DNA of 17,332 nt from CAZBLP01 sp964492825 (GTDB taxonomy: Bacteria > DYJV01). The stretch spans positions 1 through 17,332 of the forward strand of contig CAZBLP010000044.1 in NCBI GenBank assembly GCA_964492825.1, given 5' to 3'. The position numbers were made by a program, and so were the translations under genes. The notes below the pieces were generated by a model, which had not been told where the DNA came from, did no database searches, and saw nothing but the letters and a program-made list of their open reading frames with translations. Within the stretch, counting starts at the first letter, position 1; every line of letters begins with the position of its first letter. Below, in pieces: positions 1 through 7,619 of this stretch.

Positions 1-1047
1 ATTTTTAGCCACCAAATCTCCAACTTCTTCTGTAGTATAACCCATTTTACCAGCAGATAAACTTTTTAAGTGGTTTTGTAAAACATATACAACACTTTTT
101 TCTATTCTATCAGCAAAACTATTTTCTCCTAAAACTCTTAGCATCATTTCACCTGCCATTATTGCTGCAAGCGGATTAATAACATTTTTTCCTGTATATT
201 TCGGAGCTGAGCCTCCAATAGGTTCAAACATGGAAACACCTTCAGGATTAATATTGCCTCCTGCTGCTATTCCCATACCACCTTGAATCATTGCACCAAG
301 GTCTGTAATAATATCTCCGAACATATTGTCAGTAACAATTACATCAAAGTTTTCAGGATTTTTTACCATCCACATACATACTGCATCCACATGACCATAT
401 TCCGTAGTTATTTCAGGATAATTTTTGGCCAATTCTTTAAAAACTCTTTCCCATAGGCTAAATGCAAATGTTAAAACATTAGTTTTACCGCAAAGCATTA
501 ATTTATTCTCTTTATTTCTCTTTTTAGTATACTCAAAAGCATATTTCAAACATCTTTCAACTCCAAGATAGGTATTAATTGATTCCTGTATGGCAACTTC
601 ATTTTTTGTACCTTGTCTTAAATGACCACCTGCACCTGCATATAAACCTTCTGTATTTTCCCTTACTACAACAAAGTCTATATCTTCAGGTTTTTTATCT
701 TTTAACGGAGTATCTACATTGGGATATAATTTTATTGGTCTTAAATTTATATATTGATCAAGTGTAAACCTTAACTTAAGTAAAATACCTTTTTCAAGAA
801 TGCCAGGAGCTACATCCGGATGACCTATGGCACCAAGAAGTATTGCATCAAACTTTTTAAATTCTTCAATTGCTGACTCAGGGAGAATCTCGCCTGTTTT
901 TAAAAATCTGTCTCCTCCAAAGTCAAAATATTGAAAATCAAATTTTAAACTATCACATTCCAAAGACTTCAGTACTTTAATTGCCTCTCTCATTACCTCA
1001 GGTCCTGTACCGTCACCAGGCAAGACTGCAATGTTATAATAAGCCAT
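1..1047 (-). CDS. leuB: 3-isopropylmalate dehydrogenase, 3' end outside window
   Basis: Oxidises and decarboxylates 3-isopropylmalate with NAD, the third step of leucine biosynthesis, in the cytoplasm. Translation from the ATG at 1047 begins MAYYNIAVLPGDGTGPEV, the usual N-terminal nucleotide/substrate loop of the isopropylmalate/isocitrate dehydrogenase family. Further on come RENTEGLYAG, the conserved lysine stretch GKTNVL, the Mg-binding VTDNMFGDIITD, and the C-terminal GGSAPKYTGKNVINP that contacts NAD. 349 codons are visible and the frame is still open at base 1; family members are about 355-365 residues, so only a short tail is missing. The start sits 2 nt after the leuD stop, with a GGAGG ribosome site inside the end of leuD, so the two are co-transcribed and probably translationally coupled. 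A tartrate/malate dehydrogenase paralogue is a less likely reading given the leuD neighbour. Confidence 0.93.
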   Translation of the reverse strand, partial: MAYYNIAVLPGDGTGPEVMREAIKVLKSLECDSLKFDFQYFDFGGDRFLKTGEILPESAIEEFKKFDAILLGAIGHPDVAPGILEKGILLKLRFTLDQYINLRPIKLYPNVDTPLKDKKPEDIDFVVVRENTEGLYAGAGGHLRQGTKNEVAIQESINTYLGVERCLKYAFEYTKKRNKENKLMLCGKTNVLTFAFSLWERVFKELAKNYPEITTEYGHVDAVCMWMVKNPENFDVIVTDNMFGDIITDLGAMIQGGMGIAAGGNINPEGVSMFEPIGGSAPKYTGKNVINPLAAIMAGEMMLRVLGENSFADRIEKSVVYVLQNHLKSLSAGKMGYTTEEVGDLVAKN

Positions 1048-1049
1048 AA

Positions 1050-1547
1050 TTATTTTCCCTCCTTTTTTCCTATAACATAATTCAATAATCCTCCAGCATC
1101 TAATAAACTCTGCATAAAATCTGGTATAGGTGCTGCTTTAAAAGTAATGTTCTTTGTTTTGTTGAAAATTGTACCATTAACTGCATCTACTTCAAGTTCA
1201 TCACCTTCATCTGTGTTATCAACTACTTCAGCACATTCAAATATAGGAAGCCCCATATTAAACGCATTTCTAAAAAATATTCTTGCAAATGATTTTGCTA
1301 TAACACATGAAATTCCGGCATATTTTATGGCAATAGGTGCATGTTCTCTTGAAGAACCACAACCAAAATTATCTTCAGCAACAATTATATCACCAGGTGT
1401 CATTTTTTTAACAAATTCAGGGTCAGCATCTTCCATACAGTGCTTGGCAAGTTCGTTTTCATCAGCTGTATTTAAATATCTTGCAGGAATTATGGCATCT
1501 GTGTCAATGTCGGAACCAAATTTCCAGACTTTACCTTTAAATTTCAT
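1050..1547 (-). CDS. leuD: 3-isopropylmalate dehydratase small subunit
   Basis: Small (swivel-domain) subunit of isopropylmalate isomerase, which with the iron-sulfur subunit LeuC interconverts 2- and 3-isopropylmalate. At 165 residues it is the short form typical of archaea, deltaproteobacteria and relatives rather than the ~200-residue enterobacterial form. Visible signatures are KFGSDIDTDAIIPARYL at residues 9-25 and GCGSSREHAP at 62-71, the conserved swivel-domain substrate loop. The ATG at 1547 is preceded by a strong GGAGGAG site 5-6 nt upstream. It is the first gene of the visible leuD-leuB unit. The partner leuC is not upstream: the next gene is the divergent mutS. LeuC must be encoded downstream of leuB or elsewhere. 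Confidence 0.95.
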   Translation of the reverse strand: MKFKGKVWKFGSDIDTDAIIPARYLNTADENELAKHCMEDADPEFVKKMTPGDIIVAEDNFGCGSSREHAPIAIKYAGISCVIAKSFARIFFRNAFNMGLPIFECAEVVDNTDEGDELEVDAVNGTIFNKTKNITFKAAPIPDFMQSLLDAGGLLNYVIGKKEGK

Positions 1548-1582
1548 ATTGTCTCCTCCAAATAATTTAATTCAAAGTCACT

Positions 1583-1610
1583 TAGTCAATAGTCGTTAGT
1601 CTATTGTCTA
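1583..1610 (+). repeat. Four-unit 7-bp tandem array (TAGTCNN)
   Basis: Four contiguous heptamers read on the plus strand: TAGTCAA, TAGTCGT, TAGTCTA and TTGTCTA. The GTC core recurs exactly every 7 bp at 1585, 1592, 1599 and 1606; a further GTC at 1577 is one base out of phase. It lies in the leuD/mutS divergent intergenic region. Function unknown. Confidence 0.6.
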
Positions 1611-1643
1611 TAAATAACCAGAAATTACTGCGAACAGTCTTAA

Positions 1644-1659
1644 TTTAAACTAGTTTAAA
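1644..1659. other. Perfect 16-bp palindrome
   Basis: TTTAAACTAGTTTAAA equals its own reverse complement and can also be read as a direct repeat of TTTAAAC separated by TAG. It lies between the two oppositely oriented heptamer arrays in the leuD/mutS intergenic region. It could be an operator for a dimeric regulator or a chance AT-rich palindrome. No regulator is assigned. Confidence 0.4.
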
Positions 1660-1667
1660 CAATTTTT

Positions 1668-1688
1668 CTACTATCATCTATCGACTAT
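1668..1688 (-). repeat. Three-unit 7-bp tandem array, inverted relative to the one at 1583
   Basis: Read on the minus strand this is ATAGTCG, ATAGATG, ATAGTAG, the same TAGTC-like 7-bp unit as the array at 1583-1610 but in the opposite orientation, about 57 bp away. Low-complexity AT sequence continues to about 1740 with no gene. Confidence 0.5.
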
Positions 1689-1846
1689 AAATTAAAAATC
1701 CTAACTTTTAACTTAAAACTATTTTAGATTTTAATGAAACTGTTACTATTTAACATTCTAATACTTTTATTTCAATAAAAATTTTATATGGAAAAAATTT
1801 TCATAATAAGTTAATATCTGTTTTAAATAATTATAAAGGTAAGTTT

Positions 1847-4360
1847 ATGCAAAAAAGTAATAACCTAACTCCCATGTTGAAACAATACTTATCAATTAAG
1901 GATGAACATAAAGATAAAATTTTGTTTTTCAGAATGGGTGATTTCTATGAAATGTTCTTTGAAGATGCGGTAATAGCATCAAAAATATTGAATATTGCTC
2001 TTACATCAAGACACAAAGAAGATAATATCCCTATGTGTGGCATACCTTTTCATGCACTGTCAAACTATACCCAGAAGCTCCTTGATAACGGGCATAAGAT
2101 AGCCATTTGTGAGCAGGTGGAGGACCCAAAACTAACCAAAAAAATTGTTAAAAGGAAAGTTGTAAAGGTCTTAACTCCTGCAATAAACAGTGAAGTAGAC
2201 AATCTTTTTGCAAATGAAAATTACTTCCTCTTTACATATTATAAAAATAATCTTGCTATTGTTGACTTTGCAACTGGTGATTTTAATTATGAACTTAATG
2301 TGGACATTAATCAATTAATTGGAGAAATTGAAAAACACTTTCCCAAGGAAATAATCATTTCAGATAATGATTTAAAAGAATTAAAAAAAGAAACATATAT
2401 TGAATTTTACAACTTTAGCGTAAATTTAATAAATGAAAACTTACTTCATACAAATAATTCCATATCAGATTATTTACAAGGTTATAAAAATTTACCAGAA
2501 GTAATTACCATTTCTCTAAACTATATTCTTGAAAACAACAAATTCATACCAAAACATTTAAAAAAACCTGAAAAAATCAGTATTAATCAATATTTAATAT
2601 TAGATGAAAATGCAATTACACATTTGGAAATTTTTAAAGAAGGCTCTTTGTATTCCATTTTAAATAAATGCTCAACGCCTATGGGAAGTAGAAATCTCAG
2701 AAAATGGCTGTCTTATCCATTAACTGATAAAAGAGCTTTGTTAGAACGATACGATTTTATAGAGAAATTAATAGAAACTCCGAAAATAAAAAGAAAATTA
2801 TTGGAAATATTAAAACAAATAAGGGATATTGAAAGATTAAACAGCAAAATAGCTCTTAAAAACATTTTACCTCAGCATCTGATTAATTTAAAAGAATATT
2901 TGAAACTTATTCCTCAAATAAAGAAAGAACTCTCCAAAATAGATACTGAGTTGTCAAAAGAATTTAATGCAAACCTCTTTGAATGCTTTGAGTTTATTGA
3001 AAAAGTAGAAAAATTTATTTTGCCTGATCCTTCAAATAATATCAATAACGGAGGTTTTATTAACAGAGATATTAATAAAGAATTGGATGAACTGATTAAT
3101 ATCAGATTCAATTCCAGAAAATGGCTCTTAAATTATGAAGCAAGTTTAAAAAAGAAATTTAATATTACAAATCTTAAAATAAAATTTAACAAGGTATTCG
3201 GTTATTTTATTGAAATCTCAAAAAGAAACACTATTAACATTCCTGATACTTTTATGAGAAAGCAGACTCTCGTTAATGCTGAAAGATACATTACAGAAGA
3301 ATTAAAAGAATTTGAAGAAAAAATCTTAACAGCAGATGAGAAAATAAGCAAAATTGAAAAAAAGATATATTTTAATCTATTAAATGAACTATCTGAATAC
3401 TGCCTTAATATAAAAAAGGTTTCTGATATTATTTCCTCAATAGATATTTTATCAACCTTCTCTGAAATATCTGTTTTATATGATTATGTGAAACCCGAGA
3501 TAAACAATGAAAACAAAATAGAAGTAATTGACGGAAGACATCCTGTACTTGATACGCTTAAGGAAGACTTTATCCCAAATAATCTTGAAATGAATGAAAA
3601 GAACAAAATTTTCATAATTACAGGCCCCAATATGGCAGGCAAATCAACTTATATGAGACAAAATGCCTTAATAATTATAATGGCACAGATAGGATGTTTT
3701 GTTCCTGCAAAAAAATTAAGTTATCCTATTTTTAACAGAATTTTCACCAGAATAGGTGCAAAAGATAAGATTTTGGAAGATGAAAGTACGTTTATGGTTG
3801 AAATGAATGAAACAAGCAAAATTTTACAGAATATAACGGAAAAAAGTTTCATTATTTTAGATGAAATAGGACGTGGCACAAGCACTTACGACGGTATGAG
3901 CATTGCTTGGGCAATTCTTGAATATTGTGCAGGATTGAAAAAAGATTTTTTCCTTTTATTTGCAACCCATTACCATGAACTAACTGTTTTGGAACAAAGC
4001 TTTTCAAATATTAAAAATTACTCTGTTGATGTTAAAGAAGTAGGTAATAAACTGGTATTTTTAAGACAAATAAAAAAAGGTCCGGCTGACAGAAGTTATG
4101 GTATAGAAGTGGCATCTCTTGCAAAACTTCCTGATACAATAATCAAACGTGCAAAGGAAATTTTAAGTAAATTGGAAAACAGACAACCGCCGAGAAGCAA
4201 ACCGAAAATTAAAGAAAAAACAATTTTCGATAATATTTTTAAAAATGAAAAAGAACTTATTTTAGAGGATATAGAAAACATTGACATTTTAAATACAACA
4301 CCTTTAGATGCATTAAAGATTTTATCCAGTATTCAAAATAAATTAAAAAAGCTAAAATGA
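1847..4360 (+). CDS. mutS: DNA mismatch repair protein MutS
   Basis: Recognises base mismatches and small loops and, as an ATP-driven clamp, recruits MutL. The 837 residues match the ~800-860 of bacterial MutS. The N-terminal domain carries the mismatch-stacking Phe-X-Glu element as FYE at residues 33-35 within MGDFYEMFFEDA. Connector, core and clamp domains follow. The ABC-type ATPase domain has Walker A GPNMAGKST from residue 593, Walker B/D-loop ILDEIGRGTSTYDG with the acidic pair at about 672-673, and the FATHYHEL switch. The C-terminus ends in NTTPLDALKIL, the conserved dimerisation tail. The ATG is preceded by AAAGG about 8 nt upstream. It stands alone, divergent from leuDB and convergent with cbiL. 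All key residues are present, so it is expected to be active MutS1 rather than MutS2. Confidence 0.98.
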   Translation: MQKSNNLTPMLKQYLSIKDEHKDKILFFRMGDFYEMFFEDAVIASKILNIALTSRHKEDNIPMCGIPFHALSNYTQKLLDNGHKIAICEQVEDPKLTKKIVKRKVVKVLTPAINSEVDNLFANENYFLFTYYKNNLAIVDFATGDFNYELNVDINQLIGEIEKHFPKEIIISDNDLKELKKETYIEFYNFSVNLINENLLHTNNSISDYLQGYKNLPEVITISLNYILENNKFIPKHLKKPEKISINQYLILDENAITHLEIFKEGSLYSILNKCSTPMGSRNLRKWLSYPLTDKRALLERYDFIEKLIETPKIKRKLLEILKQIRDIERLNSKIALKNILPQHLINLKEYLKLIPQIKKELSKIDTELSKEFNANLFECFEFIEKVEKFILPDPSNNINNGGFINRDINKELDELINIRFNSRKWLLNYEASLKKKFNITNLKIKFNKVFGYFIEISKRNTINIPDTFMRKQTLVNAERYITEELKEFEEKILTADEKISKIEKKIYFNLLNELSEYCLNIKKVSDIISSIDILSTFSEISVLYDYVKPEINNENKIEVIDGRHPVLDTLKEDFIPNNLEMNEKNKIFIITGPNMAGKSTYMRQNALIIIMAQIGCFVPAKKLSYPIFNRIFTRIGAKDKILEDESTFMVEMNETSKILQNITEKSFIILDEIGRGTSTYDGMSIAWAILEYCAGLKKDFFLLFATHYHELTVLEQSFSNIKNYSVDVKEVGNKLVFLRQIKKGPADRSYGIEVASLAKLPDTIIKRAKEILSKLENRQPPRSKPKIKEKTIFDNIFKNEKELILEDIENIDILNTTPLDALKILSSIQNKLKKLK

Positions 4361-4440
4361 GAAGTTAGAATCAACAAATTATATTTTTTTCACATATCTG
4401 CTATTTTACTATTTCTCAGCAAACAAAATATGCAGTTAAA

Positions 4441-5151
4441 TTATTTTTTTAATAAAATAATGGAGAGATATTTTTTTATATCATTTTTATTTAATTCTTC
4501 ACAATTCAAATGATAATTAATGAGCTCATCTTTAAGGCAGATGTTTTTCATATGTACGATTTTTGAAAAGTTCTGTTTTTTTATATGTTCCATTATTTCT
4601 GCAGATTTTTTAGGTATCTTCATTAAAACAATTGCATCTGAAGTCTTGCAAATATTGTCAAAAGTTTCATTATTATAATGAGTAAGAGGATATATGGTAA
4701 GGACTTCATTTTCTTCAACAAGGGGCGTATTTGACTTTGCTGCCATTGCAGAAAAAGATGTTATCCCAGGCACAGTTTCATACTCAAAATTTTCTATTAA
4801 TTCTTTCAATCCATTAAGGATATAGACATAAGTGCTGTAAAGCATTGGATCACCAAGGGTAACAAAAACAACATCTCTGTTGTTTTCAATATCTTCTTTT
4901 ATACCTTTGATTACAACATTCCTATATTTATCAAGAATATCTTGACTGTATGACATTGAGAAAACCGCTGGTTTTATCTCTGCATCTTTTAAATATGGTT
5001 TTATTGTATTATAAGCAACACTATTTGAAACTTCGTTCTTTGTAGGAACATAAATAATATCAGCATTTTCAATCAGCTTTGCGCCTCTGACAGTTACAAG
5101 GTCAGGACATCCAGGACCTATTCCCACTCCGTAAAATTTACCTTTATTCAT
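4441..5151 (-). CDS. cbiL: Precorrin-2/cobalt-factor II C20-methyltransferase
   Basis: SAM-dependent methylation of C20 of the corrin precursor ring, the step right after cobalt insertion in the anaerobic (cobalt-early) cobalamin pathway; cytoplasmic. 236 residues, the usual family length. Tetrapyrrole methylase signatures are GVGIGPGCPDLVT at 8-20, the SAM-loop TLGDPMLYST at 98-107 and VPGITSFSAMAA at 127-138. I chose CbiL over CobI because the operon also encodes CbiK, a chelatase of the anaerobic route; sequence alone does not separate the two well. Start at 5151 with GGAG about 8 nt upstream. It is the last gene of the riboswitch operon, separated from the porin gene by 56 nt holding a stem-loop that may lower its expression. 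The rest of the cobalamin pathway is not in this window. Confidence 0.92.
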   Translation of the reverse strand: MNKGKFYGVGIGPGCPDLVTVRGAKLIENADIIYVPTKNEVSNSVAYNTIKPYLKDAEIKPAVFSMSYSQDILDKYRNVVIKGIKEDIENNRDVVFVTLGDPMLYSTYVYILNGLKELIENFEYETVPGITSFSAMAAKSNTPLVEENEVLTIYPLTHYNNETFDNICKTSDAIVLMKIPKKSAEIMEHIKKQNFSKIVHMKNICLKDELINYHLNCEELNKNDIKKYLSIILLKK

Positions 5152-5179
5152 TATAAAACTCCAAATATTTAATAAATAT

Positions 5180-5200
5180 AAGGCTGCATTAAGCAGCCTT
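5180..5200 (-). terminator. Stem-loop between porin gene and cbiL (attenuator candidate)
   Basis: A perfect 8-bp stem, AAGGCTGC / GCAGCCTT, closes a 5-nt loop just after the porin stop codon. On the minus strand it is preceded by an A/T-rich run and followed by a weak U-rich stretch, not a clean U-tract. It could be a leaky terminator, or a 3'-end stabilising hairpin that sets porin above cbiL expression. Confidence 0.5.
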
Positions 5201-5207
5201 AAAAAAT

Positions 5208-6518
5208 TTAAAACTCAGCCTGTAATTGAACAGTCACAGAGTCTTTGGAATCTATACTCTCACCTAAATATTTAACAACGTTATCATCAGCTTCTCCATG
5301 AAGATACTCTATATTCAAATTAACATCAGTGCCCCATTTTTCATTGGAGAAAAGATTTGCTGATATTGCTACCCCATACTGAGCTTCCATAAACAATTCA
5401 GGGTCAATAAAAGCTGCATCATCGGAACCTTCATATTTTAATGCAACTGTCATCTCTTTTTCATTGCAATATGCAAAGGTATAACCTAATTCAAAATTCC
5501 ATGTTTCAGGCTGAAATTTTTTACCTATACCAGCAAAATCAGTCTTGTCAAAATCTTCTGTTGCTCCGAGATATTCTGCAATAAAATTAAATCCATAAGC
5601 CTCTGCCATTAAAAAACCATGAAATCCACCAACATAATCTTCCACACTTTTTATCCAACCATTATCATCAAAAGCATCTTTAAAATCATTGGTATCTGCG
5701 AGGTTGTTTAAATATGAAAGTTGAATAAAAAGACTTGTTTCTTCAGGCAAAATATTTAATATATGATTATTGTAGCTTTCATGCGCTTCGCTTCCTGGTT
5801 TCCCTGGTGAAGCAGGACCAAATTCCAAACTTAAAGTTGCACCCCATGATTTTATAATATCTTCATTACTATCATTGTTTTCATTTACATCAGGGTTGAA
5901 AAAATAAACTGAGAAATCAATCCCTTTATGTGCAACACCAAAAAGATAAGCTGATTCCTGAATTTCACCAAGTTCAAGAGTAAGAGGATCACTTACAAAA
6001 TTAGTTTCAAAATTGCCAAATGGCACATACATCCTTCCGGCTTTTAAATAAAGAGGAAAATAGTCTGTATTGCCAAGAGTAATATAACCTTCGTCAATAT
6101 CAACAGGCTCTGTATCATCCTCTTCCCATAAAAAAACCATATTTGCACTTGCATATTTATGAAGTTTGGCTTCAACATCAAGCTCAGCAGTGGCAAGTGT
6201 TATATCACTGCTTGAATTACCTGATTTGTCTCTGTTATCTATACCTGTAAAATTTGTTTCAACTTCTAATGTACCGCCAATAGAAATATGTTCTTTTAAG
6301 TTTTTTAATATATCTGATGCCTCTTTAACTTCTTGCTGAGTTTTTTTTGTCTCTTCTATGGATGCCTGCTGATTTTCAACTTTTTTTTCAAGCTCTATTA
6401 ACTTTTGTTGTAACATTTTTATCTGCTGCAAAAGTTCATCATTGGAAGTTGCTTTTGAAATACTCGGTAAGCCTGCAAATACAAATAAAGTAATAATTAT
6501 CAAAACTATCCTTTTCAT
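5208..6518 (-). CDS. Predicted outer-membrane porin with N-terminal coiled coil (LbtU-like)
   Basis: Predicted beta-barrel outer-membrane protein. Residues 1-23 form a signal peptide: MKR, a hydrophobic core, then a cut near SKA/TS. Residues about 27-75 are heptad-rich and charged (LLQQIKMLQQKLIELEKKVE), a periplasmic coiled coil. The remainder alternates short amphipathic strands and acidic loops, and the protein ends in an aromatic Phe (VQLQAEF) like barrel proteins recognised by BamA. The signal peptide, coiled coil, ~430-residue size and sequence style recall the family annotated as LbtU-type siderophore porins; that assignment is from memory and not proven. No TonB box or plug domain is seen. 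It starts 16 nt after the cbiK stop with GGAGG 8 nt upstream of the ATG, inside the cobalamin-riboswitch operon. I therefore infer a role in passage of cobalt, a corrinoid or a metal chelate. Confidence 0.8.
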   Translation of the reverse strand: MKRIVLIIITLFVFAGLPSISKATSNDELLQQIKMLQQKLIELEKKVENQQASIEETKKTQQEVKEASDILKNLKEHISIGGTLEVETNFTGIDNRDKSGNSSSDITLATAELDVEAKLHKYASANMVFLWEEDDTEPVDIDEGYITLGNTDYFPLYLKAGRMYVPFGNFETNFVSDPLTLELGEIQESAYLFGVAHKGIDFSVYFFNPDVNENNDSNEDIIKSWGATLSLEFGPASPGKPGSEAHESYNNHILNILPEETSLFIQLSYLNNLADTNDFKDAFDDNGWIKSVEDYVGGFHGFLMAEAYGFNFIAEYLGATEDFDKTDFAGIGKKFQPETWNFELGYTFAYCNEKEMTVALKYEGSDDAAFIDPELFMEAQYGVAISANLFSNEKWGTDVNLNIEYLHGEADDNVVKYLGESIDSKDSVTVQLQAEF

Positions 6519-6534
6519 ATTTTAATCCTCCATA

Positions 6535-7521
6535 TTATTTAAATTTAATGCCATTATCTTTAACAACATCTTTAATATGCTCAACAAAAATTTCAGCAAA
6601 ATTATTGTTGGAACCAAGTCCCTCTATTACGGGATACACTGTAAAACCTGCTTTTTGTAAAACATTTTTCCATGAATCAGGCTCATCTCCTGCCATATCA
6701 TTATTAGCATGGTCACCTGCTACAATCATAAAAGGCTTTAAAACTATTTTTTTAGATTTTGCATGACTTTTTAGAACCATTACAACATCATCAAGAGAAG
6801 GGTATCCTTCAACAGTTCCTATAAATGTTTGTACATCAGGATACTGTTTTCTAAATTCTTTTTGAGTTTCAGCATAAATACCTGTTGAGAAAAACTCATT
6901 TCCATGGCCCATATACACAAGAATCGCTCCTTTTTTCTTTGCAAGTTCCACATCTGCTTTTAATGCTTTTACTCCTTTAACAATATCTTCATGATAATCA
7001 TATTCAGGACCGTAAGTGCCTAATGCAGGTCTGCCAACAACAATTTTTGTAAAAGGTCTCCATTTTTTCTTAATGGTTTGAATAGAATTTAATGCTTTTA
7101 CATATTCTAAAACATCTGAAAATTCTTCACCATGATAAATATGAGTTGGTTGTATAATAATGGTTTTATACCCATGATCTGAAAGTTCTCCAAGAGTGGC
7201 AATCATCCCTTTAACATATAAAATCTCTTTGGGAACTCCCATTGATAACCATTTTTGAGCTTCTCTCTGCCTTTTTTCCCAAATATGCTTGATAATATTT
7301 GAAGTAAATGTCACTTTAACTGTAGTTTCTGGAAATTCCTTTTTTACATGATTGATAATATTAATAATTGATTTTAACCCTGAAGGATATGTTGTACCAA
7401 AACTTGCAATAACAATAGCGGTTTTATTTTTTTTCATATTTCCTCCCATTGCAAAAAGTGAGGAACTAAAAAAACATAAAATACAAGTAAATGCAATTAA
7501 AATTTTACAAAAATTTTTCAT
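6535..7521 (-). CDS. cbiK: Sirohydrochlorin cobaltochelatase, exported (CbiK type)
   Basis: Class II chelatase that inserts cobalt into sirohydrochlorin, entry step of anaerobic cobalamin synthesis. The chelatase fold begins at TAIVIASFGTTYP (residues 34-46). Three metal/catalytic residues of the CbiK family appear in order and at near-family spacing: His206 in MGHGNE, Glu238 in TVEGYP and His271 in AGDHANND. Residues 1-24 (MKNFCK, a hydrophobic stretch, SSSLFA) form a signal peptide, so the protein should be periplasmic, as described for the Desulfovibrio vulgaris CbiK(P) form. A periplasmic haem or iron-carrying role is possible, as discussed for that protein. The start at 7521 has AAGGAG upstream. 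A second site at Met29 could yield a cytoplasmic form. First clear gene after the riboswitch. Confidence 0.93.
   Translation of the reverse strand: MKNFCKILIAFTCILCFFSSSLFAMGGNMKKNKTAIVIASFGTTYPSGLKSIINIINHVKKEFPETTVKVTFTSNIIKHIWEKRQREAQKWLSMGVPKEILYVKGMIATLGELSDHGYKTIIIQPTHIYHGEEFSDVLEYVKALNSIQTIKKKWRPFTKIVVGRPALGTYGPEYDYHEDIVKGVKALKADVELAKKKGAILVYMGHGNEFFSTGIYAETQKEFRKQYPDVQTFIGTVEGYPSLDDVVMVLKSHAKSKKIVLKPFMIVAGDHANNDMAGDEPDSWKNVLQKAGFTVYPVIEGLGSNNNFAEIFVEHIKDVVKDNGIKFK
7435..7447 (-). promoter_or_regulatory. Internal ribosome binding site and alternative start within cbiK
   Basis: On the minus strand GGGAGGAAATATG places a strong Shine-Dalgarno core 4 nt before the codon for Met29. Initiation here would skip the whole signal peptide and begin MKKNKTAIVIASFGTT, just where ordinary cytoplasmic CbiK proteins begin. 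The spacing is slightly short, so usage is uncertain. Confidence 0.4.
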
Positions 7522-7547
7522 TTTTTTCTCCTTCTTTATTTTTATTT

Positions 7548-7607
7548 CTATTCTTTTACGGTTTTAAACATTGCTTGATTAACAGCTCTTGATAAATGTT
7601 GTGTCAT
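7548..7607 (-). CDS. Possible 19-residue leader ORF between riboswitch and cbiK
   Basis: ATG at 7607 to TAG at 7548 would encode MTQHLSRAVNQAMFKTVKE. It lies in the leader between the cobalamin aptamer and cbiK, ending 26 nt before the cbiK start. A near-ideal Shine-Dalgarno (AAAGGAGGTGA) lies upstream but about 18-19 nt from the ATG, further than usual. No family is recognised. It has no signal peptide, membrane segment or metal-binding cluster. It may be chance, a leader peptide, or a short ORF that couples riboswitch control to cbiK. Confidence 0.28.
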   Translation of the reverse strand: MTQHLSRAVNQAMFKTVKE

Positions 7608-7619
7608 TATGAAAAAATA

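Noticed and set aside
311..330. Reading the HD-GYP insertion after GYP (protein residues 311-330 of the gene at 8727-9932) as evidence of a new domain
   Set aside because: Inserts of this size after the GYP motif are, to my knowledge, seen in other GAF-linked HD-GYP proteins, and all catalytic residues are intact. Coordinates given here are residue numbers.
579..767. 62-codon plus-strand frame inside leuB
   Set aside because: Antisense to leuB, which has all family motifs across this stretch; composition is a shadow of AT-rich coding DNA.
1147..1599. Long 150-codon open frame on the plus strand opposite leuD
   Set aside because: It is antisense to the well-supported leuD, is Ser/Leu-rich low-complexity, and has no ribosome site or recognisable domain; a frame shadow.
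4361..4440. Terminator between the convergent mutS and cbiL genes
   Set aside because: Only 4-5 bp complementary words (CATAT/ATATG, CTGC/GCAG) with long loops; no stem strong enough to call.
7352..7567. Plus-strand 71-codon hydrophobic frame opposite the cbiK start
   Set aside because: The hydrophobic segment is the antisense of the cbiK signal-peptide and AT-rich leader; no ribosome site and wrong context.
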